Of a stretch of DNA of 64,000 nucleotides, positions 15,862 through 25,084 are shown piece after piece. The stretch spans positions 1 to 64,000 of the forward strand of contig CAJKBH010000012.1 of the NCBI GenBank assembly GCA_905198125.1, in the 5' to 3' direction. The position numbers were made by a program, and so were the translations under genes. A model generated the notes under the pieces. The model was not told the DNA's origin. It saw only the letters and a program-made list of their open reading frames with translations, and ran no database searches. This stretch comes from an uncultured Porphyromonadaceae bacterium. Its GTDB lineage: Bacteria; Bacteroidota; Bacteroidia; Bacteroidales; Muribaculaceae. How positions within the stretch are numbered: position 1 is the first letter of the stretch; every line of letters begins with the position of its first letter.

Positions 15862-17124
15862 TTACCTTCCTGTCGATATAAGATATTCTGTCTTTTTTAT
15901 TTCATAAGTGGAATATGCCTCAGAATATCGGTCTTTACTCTGTTGAAAAAGTGTCTGGGCTTCGAGCAAATCACTCATGGTGGAAATGCCTGCTTTGTAA
16001 TAGTTCTCGTTAAGCCGGAGATTCTCGGCTGCCTGTTCAATTGATTTCTTTGCAAGTATAGCCTGTTGGTAGGCATTGCATAGGTCATTCTGAGATTTAC
16101 GCATTCTGATTACCAACTGTTCCTGCCCGTCGTTGAGTCGCGTTATGGCATTTTCACAGGCCAGTTTTTGTTTTTTCATCGTATGCGGAGCTTTCCATGA
16201 AACAGGGATTGAAACCGTTACAAGACCCATGAGTGAATTTTGCGACGGGCCCATGAAATTCTGGAACAGATATCCTCCACTTACGGACACAGTAGGCAAA
16301 AACTCTCCGAGCGTTATTTTCTTCTGCAGGCGTGCAGCCTCAACGCTTTTGTCAAGCAGTCTGTATTCCGTCGTAGCCAAAACCGCATCACCATGATTGA
16401 CAAAAAGGGATTCCGGCGATTCGAGAGGATGTTCCATGTCGATTGCCAGTTCCAAAGAATCCCTATCCAGACCCATACATTGCGCCAGAAGCATTTTAAG
16501 AACACCGATATTGTTTTCCACATCAATATATGCGCTTCTATTATCATTAATCCGAAGATTGACCTGTAATAAATCATTCGGCTTTGTAATGCCTGCTTTC
16601 ACGGCATTGGCGACTTCGCGTTGTATAGTATCAAGAAGGCAACGGGCACTTTCAAGAGTATGCACTTTTTCCGTCAGAGCCACAATCTGCCAATAATATT
16701 GGTCAACGGTCAGTCTAACTTCATTGGCAGTCTGGATACGCTGTATTTCACTTATCTCAACTCCGAGTTCAGCCATCTTGTAGCCGTTGAATATCCTTCC
16801 ACCGGCATATATGGGCAATGAAGCCATCGCATTTGCATACCACCCGCCGTCAAGCATCTCCATAGACTGAGGCCCCATATCCATCTTTATCATGCAATCG
16901 CTGGCCTTCATTCCACCGCCTCCGACCGACAATGAAGGAAAGAAATTGGCAAGTGCCTCTTTTTTCCCATGCATGGCCGACAAGGCATCGTTGTCTGCCA
17001 TTTTTATGCGGGCATTGTGAGCCATCGCCATGTCGCGACATTCCCCAAGATTATATCTCTTTTGTGTTTGTGCCGATGCCGTTACTGCCAGCACCAGTGA
17101 TATTATTAAAAGTAATTTTTTCAT
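15862..17124 (-). CDS. TolC-family outer membrane efflux channel
   Basis: 420 residues with a signal peptide (MKKLLLIISLVLAVTASAQ), then the paired long helices and short beta segments of TolC/OprM proteins: CRDMAMAHNARIKMADNDALSAMHGKKEA at the start and an equivalent second repeat after about residue 230. It is the last gene of a three-gene RND operon and overlaps the pump gene by four bases. It would form the exit duct through the outer membrane. No lipobox is present. Confidence 0.93.
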   Translation of the reverse strand: MKKLLLIISLVLAVTASAQTQKRYNLGECRDMAMAHNARIKMADNDALSAMHGKKEALANFFPSLSVGGGGMKASDCMIKMDMGPQSMEMLDGGWYANAMASLPIYAGGRIFNGYKMAELGVEISEIQRIQTANEVRLTVDQYYWQIVALTEKVHTLESARCLLDTIQREVANAVKAGITKPNDLLQVNLRINDNRSAYIDVENNIGVLKMLLAQCMGLDRDSLELAIDMEHPLESPESLFVNHGDAVLATTEYRLLDKSVEAARLQKKITLGEFLPTVSVSGGYLFQNFMGPSQNSLMGLVTVSIPVSWKAPHTMKKQKLACENAITRLNDGQEQLVIRMRKSQNDLCNAYQQAILAKKSIEQAAENLRLNENYYKAGISTMSDLLEAQTLFQQSKDRYSEAYSTYEIKKTEYLISTGR

Positions 17125-20100
17125 TTCTGTCTATGTATTTTCCAATAAATTACCGGAAGGACGGTTACAACGAGTATCAGCGCGCCGATTCCTCCGAAAA
17201 GGATAGTGATTCCGACGGGCTTCCACATGGCTGAGCCGGAGATGATCATCGGCACAACACCAACCGCGGTAGTTACCGTTGTAAGGAAAATCGGCACCAT
17301 TCTCCGCTTGCCGGCTTCCAATGCCGCCTCGCGTGGAGTCTTGCCATTTTTCAATCCATCTTCAGCGTGTTCGAATATCAGGATTTCATTGCGCATGATA
17401 AGTCCCATCAGAGTAATAAAGCCGAATATTGTTGTCAGTCCCATTGTGGTCCGGGTTGAGAACAGGCCGAACATGGCACCCGGCACAAATAAAAGTACGG
17501 CAAACATACATACCAGAGTCAGCGCATAACTCTTGAAATTGAACAGCAAAAAGAAGAAGATAATAATCATGGCTATACCAAGCCCGGCACCGAGCTGAGG
17601 CAGGCTTTCATTGTCATTTTCAATCTCTCCGCCGATTTCGGTAGTCACACCTTGCGGCAGACGTATGTTCTCACTGACATATTTTTGCAGATCAGGCACG
17701 ATTTCTTCCGCCATCATTGTGCGTGGCAGTTCAGCCGTTACGGTCAGGCATCTCACACCATTGCGGTGGACTATTTTCGATTCGCTCCATTTGGGGGACA
17801 CCTTGGCGATTTGCCTTAAAGGTACTGTCTTCGCCGAGGTCATCGGCCGGACAGGCAGATTATCGAATTTGTCAAAATCGGCATTGCCCCAGCTATTGTC
17901 CTTGAGAACCACCGGCAATCCATAATCGTCCTCCCAGATTGTGGTCACTAAACGGTCATTTGTATTCGACATGAGTTGCAGCGATGTGGTCTGACGGTTT
18001 AACCCCAGACGGGATGCCGCTTTTTCATCAAGCGCTACCTCCACAATCGGTTCAGGCTGCTCAAAGTCGGTGCGTACCCAAAGCAAATCCGGGTTCTGAC
18101 GCATATACTGCATCAGATGGTCTGCGGCATAGTGCAGGGAATCAAGATTTTCACCGTAAAAACGGAATTCCAATGCTTGAAACACTTGCGAATCAAGCTG
18201 TTTGAACTTGACAAAAGCATTTGGGAAAGCCTCCGACAGTTTTTCAGTGTATTCATCCACAAGTTCAACTGTCGCATCATTGGATATAGTGTTTACAATG
18301 AACTGCGCGAAGTTCTTTCCACCCTGTTTCGGGGTATAGGAGGCTTGAAAACGAGGGGAAGCACACCCTTTGAACGACGTTATTGCCTTAACCCTCTCAT
18401 CTTTGCTCAATACATTATAAACGGAATCAGTCACAGCCACTGTTTCCGCCAGCCCGGTTCCTTTAGGCAGATATATTTCGACAGCAAACTGGTCCCGTTC
18501 CGAACAAGACATCATTCTCTTCTTTATTCCTCCGGCGAAGAAAAGCGTCGACAGCATCAGTGCTGCTGCAATTCCGAGCGTCAGCCACGCATGGGCGAAT
18601 ACCCATTCAAGAAGTCTATCATACGCCTGCTGAACATAGTCTGTGATTGTTTTCTTTCCTTCCTTGCGGTTCTTTTTCTTAATTAGAATAACCGCGAGAA
18701 CAGGCACGACAACCATAGCGACAAAGAGTGAGGTCATCAGGTTTATTGCAATCGTAATCGGGAAGTCATGCAGAAAATCTCCTTTCTGGCCGGTGCAGGT
18801 AATCAGAAGCGGGAAGAAAATAGCACTGATGCAGGCTGTGGCCAGAAGCATGGCGAGAAAATACTCCGACACGCTTTTACAGGCTGCGTGCCAACGGCTG
18901 TAACCTTTATTGAGGTATTCAAGATAACCGTCAATTACAATGACTGAGTCGTCCACCACCATGCCAAGCACTACAATCATCGCGGCAAGCGTTATGGTAT
19001 TCAACGGTATGCCCACAAGATACATGATGCCCAATGATATGAATGTAGTGACCGGAATGGCTGTGGAGGCTACAAGTGCGGAGCTTATCGGAAACAGAAT
19101 CATCATCATCAGAATGATTACAGCCATTGATATGAACAGGTCGCGGAGAAAAGAATTGACACTGGCGTTTACAACTCCGGCCTGATCGCTTATGCAGTCG
19201 ATAACCACATCTTCCGGCAATGATGTCGCCTTTATTTCGGCAAGCATCTTTTCAACATCTTTGCCATATTGCACGATATTGTTTCCCGCAAGCATCTCCA
19301 TCGAGATTATGACACAGCGGTTGCCATTGTATTCTATATAGCCTCCGGTACGGTCATATTCACGGGTCACAGACGCGATATCCCTTATTCTGACCACATG
19401 ATTGCCGCCATCGCTGTATATTATCTGATCCGCTATTTCATCTTCGCCTTTTAATGATGGGCTTACATGGATAGGGGTATCTTTGTTCCAACCTCCAAGA
19501 TTGCCGCTGACAGTCGTGATTCCCTGTCCTGACAACACATCTATAATTACCTGCGGGCTGATCCCGTATTCCGAAAGACGGTTGTAATCCACGTTTATCA
19601 CAATCTGTTCTTTTAGATTGCCTAATACGCGCACGTTGGAGACCGACGGGAGTTGTCTCAACCTGTCGCCGATAAGTTCACAGTATCTGTCAAGCTCCCT
19701 ATAGCTCCGGCTGTCGCTTTCCACCGCGACCAGCAATGCCGAGGTGTCTCCGAACTCATCATTTACAACCACATCCGCCACTCCTTTGGGCAATGATGAT
19801 TTGAAGCTGTTGAGTCCGTGCTTTATCTTGCTCCACACCTCATCCTTGTCGGATACATCGTCATTCAGTTCAACCATTACGCTGCAAAGCCCGTTCTGGC
19901 TGGTGCTGACGGTCTTAGCCCTGTTGACCTCCTTGAATGTGAACAAATATCTTTCAAGAGGCTTTACCAATTGTTCCTCCACTTCCTCGCTAGTAGCACC
20001 GGGATATATCCCTACGACAACCCCCGTCCGCAGAGTAAAATCCGGGAATTCCGCTTTGGGCATTTTGTCCAGCCCATAAATACCCAGAATTGCCATAAGA

Positions 20101-20174
20101 CCGACAATCAGGAGCGTGATGCGGTAGTTATGCATCAGCCATGCTACCCATCTGCTGTTCTTTTCTTTCTTCAT
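17121..20174 (-). CDS. RND efflux pump, inner membrane permease
   Basis: 1017 residues, normal for AcrB/MexF-type pumps. The first transmembrane helix (ITLLIVGLMAILGIYGLDKMP) leads into the porter domain (EVEEQLVKPLERYLFTFKEV), then a cluster of membrane helices with the expected acidic pair in helix 4 (VVLGMVVDDSVIVIDGYLEYL), a second porter domain and a second helical block ending in VTVLPVIYWKIHRQK. Driven by the proton gradient, such pumps expel drugs, dyes or bile acids. It sits between adaptor and TolC genes with four-base overlaps on both sides, so the whole tripartite machine is made together. Confidence 0.95.
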   Translation of the reverse strand: MKKEKNSRWVAWLMHNYRITLLIVGLMAILGIYGLDKMPKAEFPDFTLRTGVVVGIYPGATSEEVEEQLVKPLERYLFTFKEVNRAKTVSTSQNGLCSVMVELNDDVSDKDEVWSKIKHGLNSFKSSLPKGVADVVVNDEFGDTSALLVAVESDSRSYRELDRYCELIGDRLRQLPSVSNVRVLGNLKEQIVINVDYNRLSEYGISPQVIIDVLSGQGITTVSGNLGGWNKDTPIHVSPSLKGEDEIADQIIYSDGGNHVVRIRDIASVTREYDRTGGYIEYNGNRCVIISMEMLAGNNIVQYGKDVEKMLAEIKATSLPEDVVIDCISDQAGVVNASVNSFLRDLFISMAVIILMMMILFPISSALVASTAIPVTTFISLGIMYLVGIPLNTITLAAMIVVLGMVVDDSVIVIDGYLEYLNKGYSRWHAACKSVSEYFLAMLLATACISAIFFPLLITCTGQKGDFLHDFPITIAINLMTSLFVAMVVVPVLAVILIKKKNRKEGKKTITDYVQQAYDRLLEWVFAHAWLTLGIAAALMLSTLFFAGGIKKRMMSCSERDQFAVEIYLPKGTGLAETVAVTDSVYNVLSKDERVKAITSFKGCASPRFQASYTPKQGGKNFAQFIVNTISNDATVELVDEYTEKLSEAFPNAFVKFKQLDSQVFQALEFRFYGENLDSLHYAADHLMQYMRQNPDLLWVRTDFEQPEPIVEVALDEKAASRLGLNRQTTSLQLMSNTNDRLVTTIWEDDYGLPVVLKDNSWGNADFDKFDNLPVRPMTSAKTVPLRQIAKVSPKWSESKIVHRNGVRCLTVTAELPRTMMAEEIVPDLQKYVSENIRLPQGVTTEIGGEIENDNESLPQLGAGLGIAMIIIFFFLLFNFKSYALTLVCMFAVLLFVPGAMFGLFSTRTTMGLTTIFGFITLMGLIMRNEILIFEHAEDGLKNGKTPREAALEAGKRRMVPIFLTTVTTAVGVVPMIISGSAMWKPVGITILFGGIGALILVVTVLPVIYWKIHRQK

Positions 20175-21190
20175 AATGTGATGACTTTGCTTCCCTCGCT
20201 TAGTTTCTGCATACCGCGGACTATCAGGGAATCATTCTCGTTGATGCCGGATATTATTTCTATTCTCGAGCCGTGTGTCCTCCCTGTATTGACATCGAAT
20301 CTTTTGGCAACGCCATCCTTTTTTATCCAGACATACAATGTCTCGCCGGCACCTTTCATAATTGCCGTTACAGGCACTGTCAAGACATCGGGGCGAGTGT
20401 TCTGGAATATCACCTCGCATAACATTCCTGGCAAAATTTCATGAGAGGGATTGCCAACCTCGATGCTGACGCTGTATGTGTGTGTCATTAAATCGCTTTG
20501 CACGTTCTTGGCTATCCGACCGCCGATAAATTTTCTTTTGCCGAGTGCATCTACGGTTATCGTTGAGGGAGTGTCGGAATGAATGTCGCCTATTTCTTTT
20601 TCAGGAACGGAAACATTTACTTTCACCGTGTTTATATCCACTATCGTGACAATAGGCTGGCCCGGCATTACAGTTTCTCCGGCCTGAACCATCTTTTGCC
20701 CGATCGTGCCGTTTACGGGCGAATAAAGCCGGCAATCGTTAAGGTTTTTATTTGCGATGTCATACGCTGCCTGGGCCTGTGCAAGTTTGCTTTGCGCCTC
20801 AACCCATTGTATTTCAGGCAGACTGTTTGTGTCGTGCAAAAACTTCATGCGGTCGTAGGCATCACGGGCTTGCGCCAATACTGCTTCTGCCGACTTGAGA
20901 GCTTTCCGCATCGTTGATGGATCAATTTCTGCCAGAAGCTGACCCTTGCGGACTTCCTGCCCTTCATTTACCGTCACCTTCAATATGGTTCCGGCTGTCG
21001 GAAAACTTACTGCCGAGGTACTGGCAGCTTCGGCCTGTCCGACAAATGTCGTTGTCAAACTGGCGTTGTCCTTCGCTACAATTTCAGTTGAGACTTTTAT
21101 TGAAGGTGCATCTTTCTTTTCTGTCTTATTGCTGCAAGAACCAAGCAATACTGCCGGTATGAGCCATAAAATAAAGTTTGAATATCTCAT
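20171..21190 (-). CDS. RND efflux periplasmic adaptor, lipoprotein
   Basis: 339 residues. A signal with lipobox (LLGSC, cysteine near residue 19) anchors it, after which come the membrane-fusion-protein parts in order: lipoyl half (AVSFPTAGTILKVTVNEGQEVRKGQLLAEID), a helical hairpin (AEAVLAQARDAYDRMKFLHD...AQAQAAYDIANKNL), the second lipoyl half (LYSPVNGTIGQKMVQAGETVMPGQPIVTI) and a beta-barrel domain. It bridges the pump and the TolC channel. It is the first gene of the operon and is transcribed away from an AraC regulator; two AGACACTC boxes lie in the shared upstream region. Confidence 0.94.
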   Translation of the reverse strand: MRYSNFILWLIPAVLLGSCSNKTEKKDAPSIKVSTEIVAKDNASLTTTFVGQAEAASTSAVSFPTAGTILKVTVNEGQEVRKGQLLAEIDPSTMRKALKSAEAVLAQARDAYDRMKFLHDTNSLPEIQWVEAQSKLAQAQAAYDIANKNLNDCRLYSPVNGTIGQKMVQAGETVMPGQPIVTIVDINTVKVNVSVPEKEIGDIHSDTPSTITVDALGKRKFIGGRIAKNVQSDLMTHTYSVSIEVGNPSHEILPGMLCEVIFQNTRPDVLTVPVTAIMKGAGETLYVWIKKDGVAKRFDVNTGRTHGSRIEIISGINENDSLIVRGMQKLSEGSKVITL

Positions 21191-21290
21191 GTCATTATTG
21201 TTTTTGGGCGCAAAATTCTCTATTTTCCATTATTCATTAGTGTCCTGAATTGACAAAATAGTAATCCAATCAGGTATATATGGCAAAAAT

Positions 21291-21319
21291 AGACACTCCA
21301 AAGGCGGTTAAAGACACTC
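21291..21319. promoter_or_regulatory. Two AGACACTC direct repeats, likely AraC operator
   Basis: AGACACTC occurs at 21291-21298 and 21312-21319, exactly 21 bp apart, or two helical turns on one DNA face. It lies between the RND operon start (21190) and the divergent AraC regulator start (21357). Direct repeats of this spacing are typical AraC-protein sites. Confidence 0.55.
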
Positions 21320-21356
21320 AAAAACGCTAAATTTGCAACCTGTAAAACCGCATTAT

Positions 21357-22208
21357 ATGGACAACAAGGACAAAATACACTATTCCGACGGGGATATAGC
21401 CCTGCTTACCGACATCAATGATCTGTCGGAATTTAACGGTATAAAGTCTGATTCATATCTGTTCCTTGCCTGTCGCAAAGGCAGACTACAGATAGATATA
21501 AACGGCAACACCCATACCATAAAGGAAGGTGAGAGGCTTACGGTGTTGCCCCGGAATTTCATTGACAACATTCTTGTGAGCGTGGATGCTGACATCGTGA
21601 TGTTGCGGCTGTCTGGCCGAATCGTGTCTGATCTAATGCGTGAGCATATTGACAAATGGAACCGCATGATATATATATGCAAGGCTTACCGTATGTCAAC
21701 GGTAAAGAATCTGGAGGATCAGATGCAATTCTATTACCGTCTTATCCTGTCTAAAACAATGAATCCCTCGCAGGGTTATCATAAAGAGATAGTGCGGTCA
21801 ATAATAAAAGCCATTTTGCTTGAAATGCTGTCAAATATGGAATCGGATCAGTGTCAGTCTGTGGAGGGCGAAAGCAAGATACAATTCCAGTTCAACCGTT
21901 TCCTTCAGATGTTGTCAAACGAAGACATAAAGCATAGACCTATCGACTTTTATGCTGACAAATTATGCCTATCTGCTAAATATCTGTCTGTTATATGTAC
22001 GAAAGTCAGTGGAAAGTCAGCAAGGCAGTGGATTGATGAATATACGGTCGAGGACATACGGTACCATCTGTTCAACACGGATTATTCAATAAAGGAGATA
22101 GCATACCGTTTAGGCTTTGAGAACCTTTCTTTCTTTGGCAAATATGTCAAACGGCATTTTGGAAAATCTCCATCGGAACTGCGGACTGCAAGAAACAAAA
22201 ATAAATGA
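21357..22208 (+). CDS. AraC-family regulator divergent from the RND pump
   Basis: 283 residues from the ATG at 21357 (MDNKDKIHYSDGDIALLTD); an upstream TTG in the same frame is less likely. The N-terminal sensor is cupin-like (KGRLQIDINGNTHTIKEGERLTVLPRNF) and the C-terminal 100 residues are the AraC DNA-binding domain: IDFYADKLCLSAKYLSVICTKVSGKSARQWI, then YSIKEIAYRLGFENLSFFGKYVKRHFGKSPSELR. The divergent placement 166 bases from the efflux operon strongly suggests that it controls that operon, probably upon binding a small toxic ligand. It may also regulate itself. Confidence 0.93.
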   Translation: MDNKDKIHYSDGDIALLTDINDLSEFNGIKSDSYLFLACRKGRLQIDINGNTHTIKEGERLTVLPRNFIDNILVSVDADIVMLRLSGRIVSDLMREHIDKWNRMIYICKAYRMSTVKNLEDQMQFYYRLILSKTMNPSQGYHKEIVRSIIKAILLEMLSNMESDQCQSVEGESKIQFQFNRFLQMLSNEDIKHRPIDFYADKLCLSAKYLSVICTKVSGKSARQWIDEYTVEDIRYHLFNTDYSIKEIAYRLGFENLSFFGKYVKRHFGKSPSELRTARNKNK

Positions 22209-22352
22209 TTAATAATATCAATCTATATTTTTCGATATCGATGGGTTCCGAGTTACGTATTGTTACAATATGCAGTTATTCTTTATAAGTGTAACACCGG
22301 AATAACCCTATAAAATATAGAAAATCAGTAGTCTCATACGACGCAGGCAATT

Positions 22353-22410
22353 ACTGACAAATTATTCATATAGGGACAAATTTATCCCTATACATACCAA
22401 ATTTGTCAGT
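22353..22410. promoter_or_regulatory. Nested palindromes in the nim-like gene promoter
   Basis: The outer arms are ACTGACAAATT (22353-22363) and its exact inverse AATTTGTCAGT (22400-22410). Inside sits a 24-base palindrome at 22369-22392 (TATAGGGACAAA joined to TTTATCCCTATA) with one mismatched pair. The two centres are one base apart. The right outer arm contains the TTTG of the promoter at 22402-22433, so a bound repressor would block RNA polymerase. It lies in the 319-base gap after the AraC gene, which holds nothing else recognisable. Confidence 0.6.
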
Positions 22411-22433
22411 ATAGACTATCTTGGTTACTTTTG
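22402..22433 (+). promoter_or_regulatory. Bacteroidetes-type promoter for the Nim-like gene
   Basis: TTTG (22402-22405), 20 bases, then TACTTTTG (22426-22433). The coding start at 22528 leaves a leader of roughly 90 bases. The -33 box lies within the outer palindrome arm. Confidence 0.65.
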
Positions 22434-22527
22434 CGGTGAAAAAAGTTTTGAATAGTATGTGCGAAAAGAACATCCTCGGAGTAAAATAGTTATAATAAAT
22501 AAAGATAATGGAGTTATAGTACGGACC

Positions 22528-23004
22528 ATGCGACGGTTCAAGCAGCTGCTGCCTGCTGAAGAAGTAGATAGGATATTGCGGAACGGGAAATATTGCGTAA
22601 TGGCAGTTTCGGGCGATGACGGTTATCCTTATGCCGTCACCGTAAACTATGCTTATGACGGGACTTCGATTTATATTCATTCGGCAGGGCAGGGCCATAA
22701 GATAGATGCACTGAAGCGCAATCCGAAATGTTCCCTGTGCATTGTTGACAAGGACGATGTGATACCAGAGGAATTCACCTCATATTTTCGCAGCGTGATA
22801 GTATTCGGTAACGCTAATTTCGTTGAATCGACAGATGAAAAGATTGCGGCATTGCGACTGTTGGGCGGCAAATACAGTTCCGGTATTGACCCTGACGCGG
22901 AAATAGCCCGGTTCATCAAGACGGTCTGTATTGTCAGAATCGACATCGACAGCGTCACCGGCAAGGAAGCCATCGAGCTGACGCGGGCCAGACACGATGC
23001 CTAA
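22528..23004 (+). CDS. Pyridoxamine 5'-phosphate oxidase-family protein, NimA-like
   Basis: 158 residues from the ATG at 22528 (MRRFKQLLPAEEVDRILRNG). A GTG in frame at 22459 would add 23 residues that do not look like the family. The split-barrel flavin-binding fold is recognised by CVMAVSGDDGYPYAVTVNYAYDGTSIYIHSAGQGHKIDALKRNPKCSLCIV, close to Nim-type proteins that give 5-nitroimidazole resistance or act as small flavoprotein reductases. Resistance cannot be claimed from sequence. The promoter carries a nested palindrome, so the gene is probably regulated by a specific repressor. It is followed closely by an acetyltransferase gene with its own promoter-like site. Confidence 0.88.
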   Translation: MRRFKQLLPAEEVDRILRNGKYCVMAVSGDDGYPYAVTVNYAYDGTSIYIHSAGQGHKIDALKRNPKCSLCIVDKDDVIPEEFTSYFRSVIVFGNANFVESTDEKIAALRLLGGKYSSGIDPDAEIARFIKTVCIVRIDIDSVTGKEAIELTRARHDA

Positions 23005-23024
23005 AGCAGCAATCGGTTGCTTGT

Positions 23025-23039
23025 TAACTTTGCAAAGTT
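23025..23039 (+). promoter_or_regulatory. Promoter-like -7 box within a short palindrome
   Basis: TAACTTTG (23025-23032) fits the -7 consensus and overlaps the perfect palindrome AACTTTGCAAAGTT (23026-23039). No clear TTTG lies 19-20 bases upstream, so the site is weak. It precedes the acetyltransferase start at 23065. Confidence 0.4.
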
Positions 23040-23064
23040 AATCAACCAATGGTTATAAACAAGT

Positions 23065-23625
23065 ATGACTGAAAAGGATAAAATGCTTGCCGGCATGATA
23101 TACGATGCCAACAACGATCCGGGCCTTATTGCCGAGCGGCTGGAATGCAAGGAGTTATGCCGCGATTACAACGACCTGCGCCCTCGCGAGACGGAGGCAC
23201 GCGATGCGCTGTTGCGCAAAATTCTTGGTGGGGCCGGAACGGGATTACTCGTCGAGCAGCCCTTTCACTGCGATTATGGGTACAACATCAGAGTAGGCGA
23301 TAATTTCTACGCCAACTTCAATCTTGTCATTTTAGACGAGGCGCCGGTGACATTCGGCGACAATGTGTTCATCGCTCCCGACTGCGGCTTCTATACGGCC
23401 GGACATCCCATAGATGCTGCCGAGCGCAATAAGGGACTGGAATATGCACGTCCCATCACTGTCGGCGACAACGTATGGATTGGAGCCGGGGTCACGGTAC
23501 TGCCGGGAGTCAATATCGGAGATAACTGCGTCATCGGGGCAGGCAGCGTCGTCGTAAAAGACATCCCGGCTAATTGCGTAGCCGTAGGGAATCCTTGTAA
23601 AGTAATAAAAACAATTAATAATTGA
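23065..23625 (+). CDS. Maltose/galactoside O-acetyltransferase family protein
   Basis: 186 residues: an N-terminal mac domain (KMLAGMIYDANNDPGLIAERLECKELCRDYND) followed by a left-handed beta-helix of hexapeptide repeats (GDNVFIAPDCGFYTAGHPID, then VGDNVWIGAGVTVLPGVNIGDNCVIGAGSVV). The catalytic histidine is in the AGHPID motif. These enzymes move acetyl from acetyl-CoA to sugars such as maltose or galactosides, often as detoxification. It is a close match to the Maa/LacA family in length and motif order; the actual acceptor is unknown. Confidence 0.94.
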   Translation: MTEKDKMLAGMIYDANNDPGLIAERLECKELCRDYNDLRPRETEARDALLRKILGGAGTGLLVEQPFHCDYGYNIRVGDNFYANFNLVILDEAPVTFGDNVFIAPDCGFYTAGHPIDAAERNKGLEYARPITVGDNVWIGAGVTVLPGVNIGDNCVIGAGSVVVKDIPANCVAVGNPCKVIKTINN

Positions 23626-23739
23626 TTCAACTTTCGCATATTCACTTGAAGGAATATTAAGAAGGGCAAGTCACAGAACTATTCTGAACAAACAATGATA
23701 AACGGATAAATGTTGTATATAGTAGCCAGTACTACCACT

Positions 23740-25026
23740 ATGAACGATCTGATTATCATAATAGCGCTGATACTCCTGAACGGAGTGTTTTCAATGTCGG
23801 AGGTAGCCTTGATTTCCGCGCGTAAATCAAAACTGACCGCGGATGCAAGGAACGGGAACCGCAATGCCGACATCGCTTTGAAACTACAGGGCAATCCGGA
23901 CCGGTTTTTGTCGACCATACAGATCGGAATCACCCTTATAGGGATTCTAACCGGTCTATTTTCAGGGGCAACCATAGCCTCTGAGATAAGCGATTATTTC
24001 GTAAAGTTGGGTATGTCGCCGAAGCCGGCGTTGAACCTGTCACGAATCATAATAGTGACACTTGTCACCTATCTGTCGATTGTTGTCGGCGAGTTGGTGC
24101 CCAAGCGCATAGGCATGGGTAAGGCTGATACCATCGCCAAGATCATGGCGCGCCCCATGAGGCTCCTTTCCGTAATAGCGTATCCGATAGTATGGATACT
24201 GTCGGCATCCACATCGCTGCTGGTCAGAATCCTTCGTATCCGTGACACTGCACCCGCTGTGACGGAGGATGAAATAAAATCATTGATTCAGGAGGGCACC
24301 GATTCCGGCGAGGTGCGTGAAGTGGAACAGGACATAATGGAACGCGCTCTCGTGATGGGTGACAGCCGCATCGACGCAATCATGACGAGCCGCAAGGATG
24401 TGGTGGTCCTCAACATAGGAATGGATTCGGAACATATTCGTAACATTCTGGCTGAAGACTTACATTCATCCTATCCGGTGCTTGACCGTGGTAAGAAAGA
24501 AATATGCGGTGTAATATCGTTGAAAAGTCTTATCCTTAAACTTGACTCCCCGGAGTTCAACATCGAGGACGAACTGACCGCCGGATTGTGTCTGCCCGAT
24601 ACCATGACGTTTTATGACGCACTGGAAACATTCCAGAGTTCAAAGGAGCACTCGGCTCTGGTGTATGACGAATACGGCAGTTTTCAGGGTATCGTGACAT
24701 TGCGTGATATTCTTGACGGGCTGATAGGAAATGCCATGCACGGTGACGACGGGCCCAAAATAACCAAACGTGTCGACAGTGAGGAATGGCTTGTGGACGG
24801 GCAATGTCCTGTCTATGATTTCCTTGAATACTTCGGGCGTGAGGACCTGTACAGGCCGTCGACATATTCCACCATTGGAGGCCTCATACTCGAGACGATG
24901 AAGAAAGTGCCGGCCGAAGGGGATGTCATCACATGGAATCGCTTCAGATTAGAGGTGGTTGACATGGACCGAGCCCGTATCGACAAGGTCGCGGTATCGC
25001 ATATAGACTCACCGCAGGGAATATGA
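23740..25026 (+). CDS. Hemolysin-family CNNM/CBS membrane protein
   Basis: 428 residues from the ATG at 23740, where the membrane segment typical of the family begins (MNDLIIIIALILLNGVFSMSEVALISARK). An in-frame ATG ten codons earlier (23710) is possible. Order: DUF21/CNNM transmembrane domain (about 1-190, with the family motif VVGELVPKRIG), two CBS domains (about 200-330) and a C-terminal CorC_HlyC domain (WLVDGQCPVYDFLEYFG...TIGGLILE). Homologues are linked to divalent cation (Mg or Co) transport; the old name hemolysin is historical. It stands alone. Confidence 0.94.
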   Translation: MNDLIIIIALILLNGVFSMSEVALISARKSKLTADARNGNRNADIALKLQGNPDRFLSTIQIGITLIGILTGLFSGATIASEISDYFVKLGMSPKPALNLSRIIIVTLVTYLSIVVGELVPKRIGMGKADTIAKIMARPMRLLSVIAYPIVWILSASTSLLVRILRIRDTAPAVTEDEIKSLIQEGTDSGEVREVEQDIMERALVMGDSRIDAIMTSRKDVVVLNIGMDSEHIRNILAEDLHSSYPVLDRGKKEICGVISLKSLILKLDSPEFNIEDELTAGLCLPDTMTFYDALETFQSSKEHSALVYDEYGSFQGIVTLRDILDGLIGNAMHGDDGPKITKRVDSEEWLVDGQCPVYDFLEYFGREDLYRPSTYSTIGGLILETMKKVPAEGDVITWNRFRLEVVDMDRARIDKVAVSHIDSPQGI

Positions 25027-25084
25027 ACAGTTCGGAATGTAATAGGCCTGGCAATAGGGGGGTAGTAGCAATGTTAAGGCAGGT

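Noticed and set aside
22459..22527. GTG-started N-terminal extension of the Nim-like protein
   Set aside because: The extra 23 residues are not family-like, and the ATG at 22528 gives the usual beginning.
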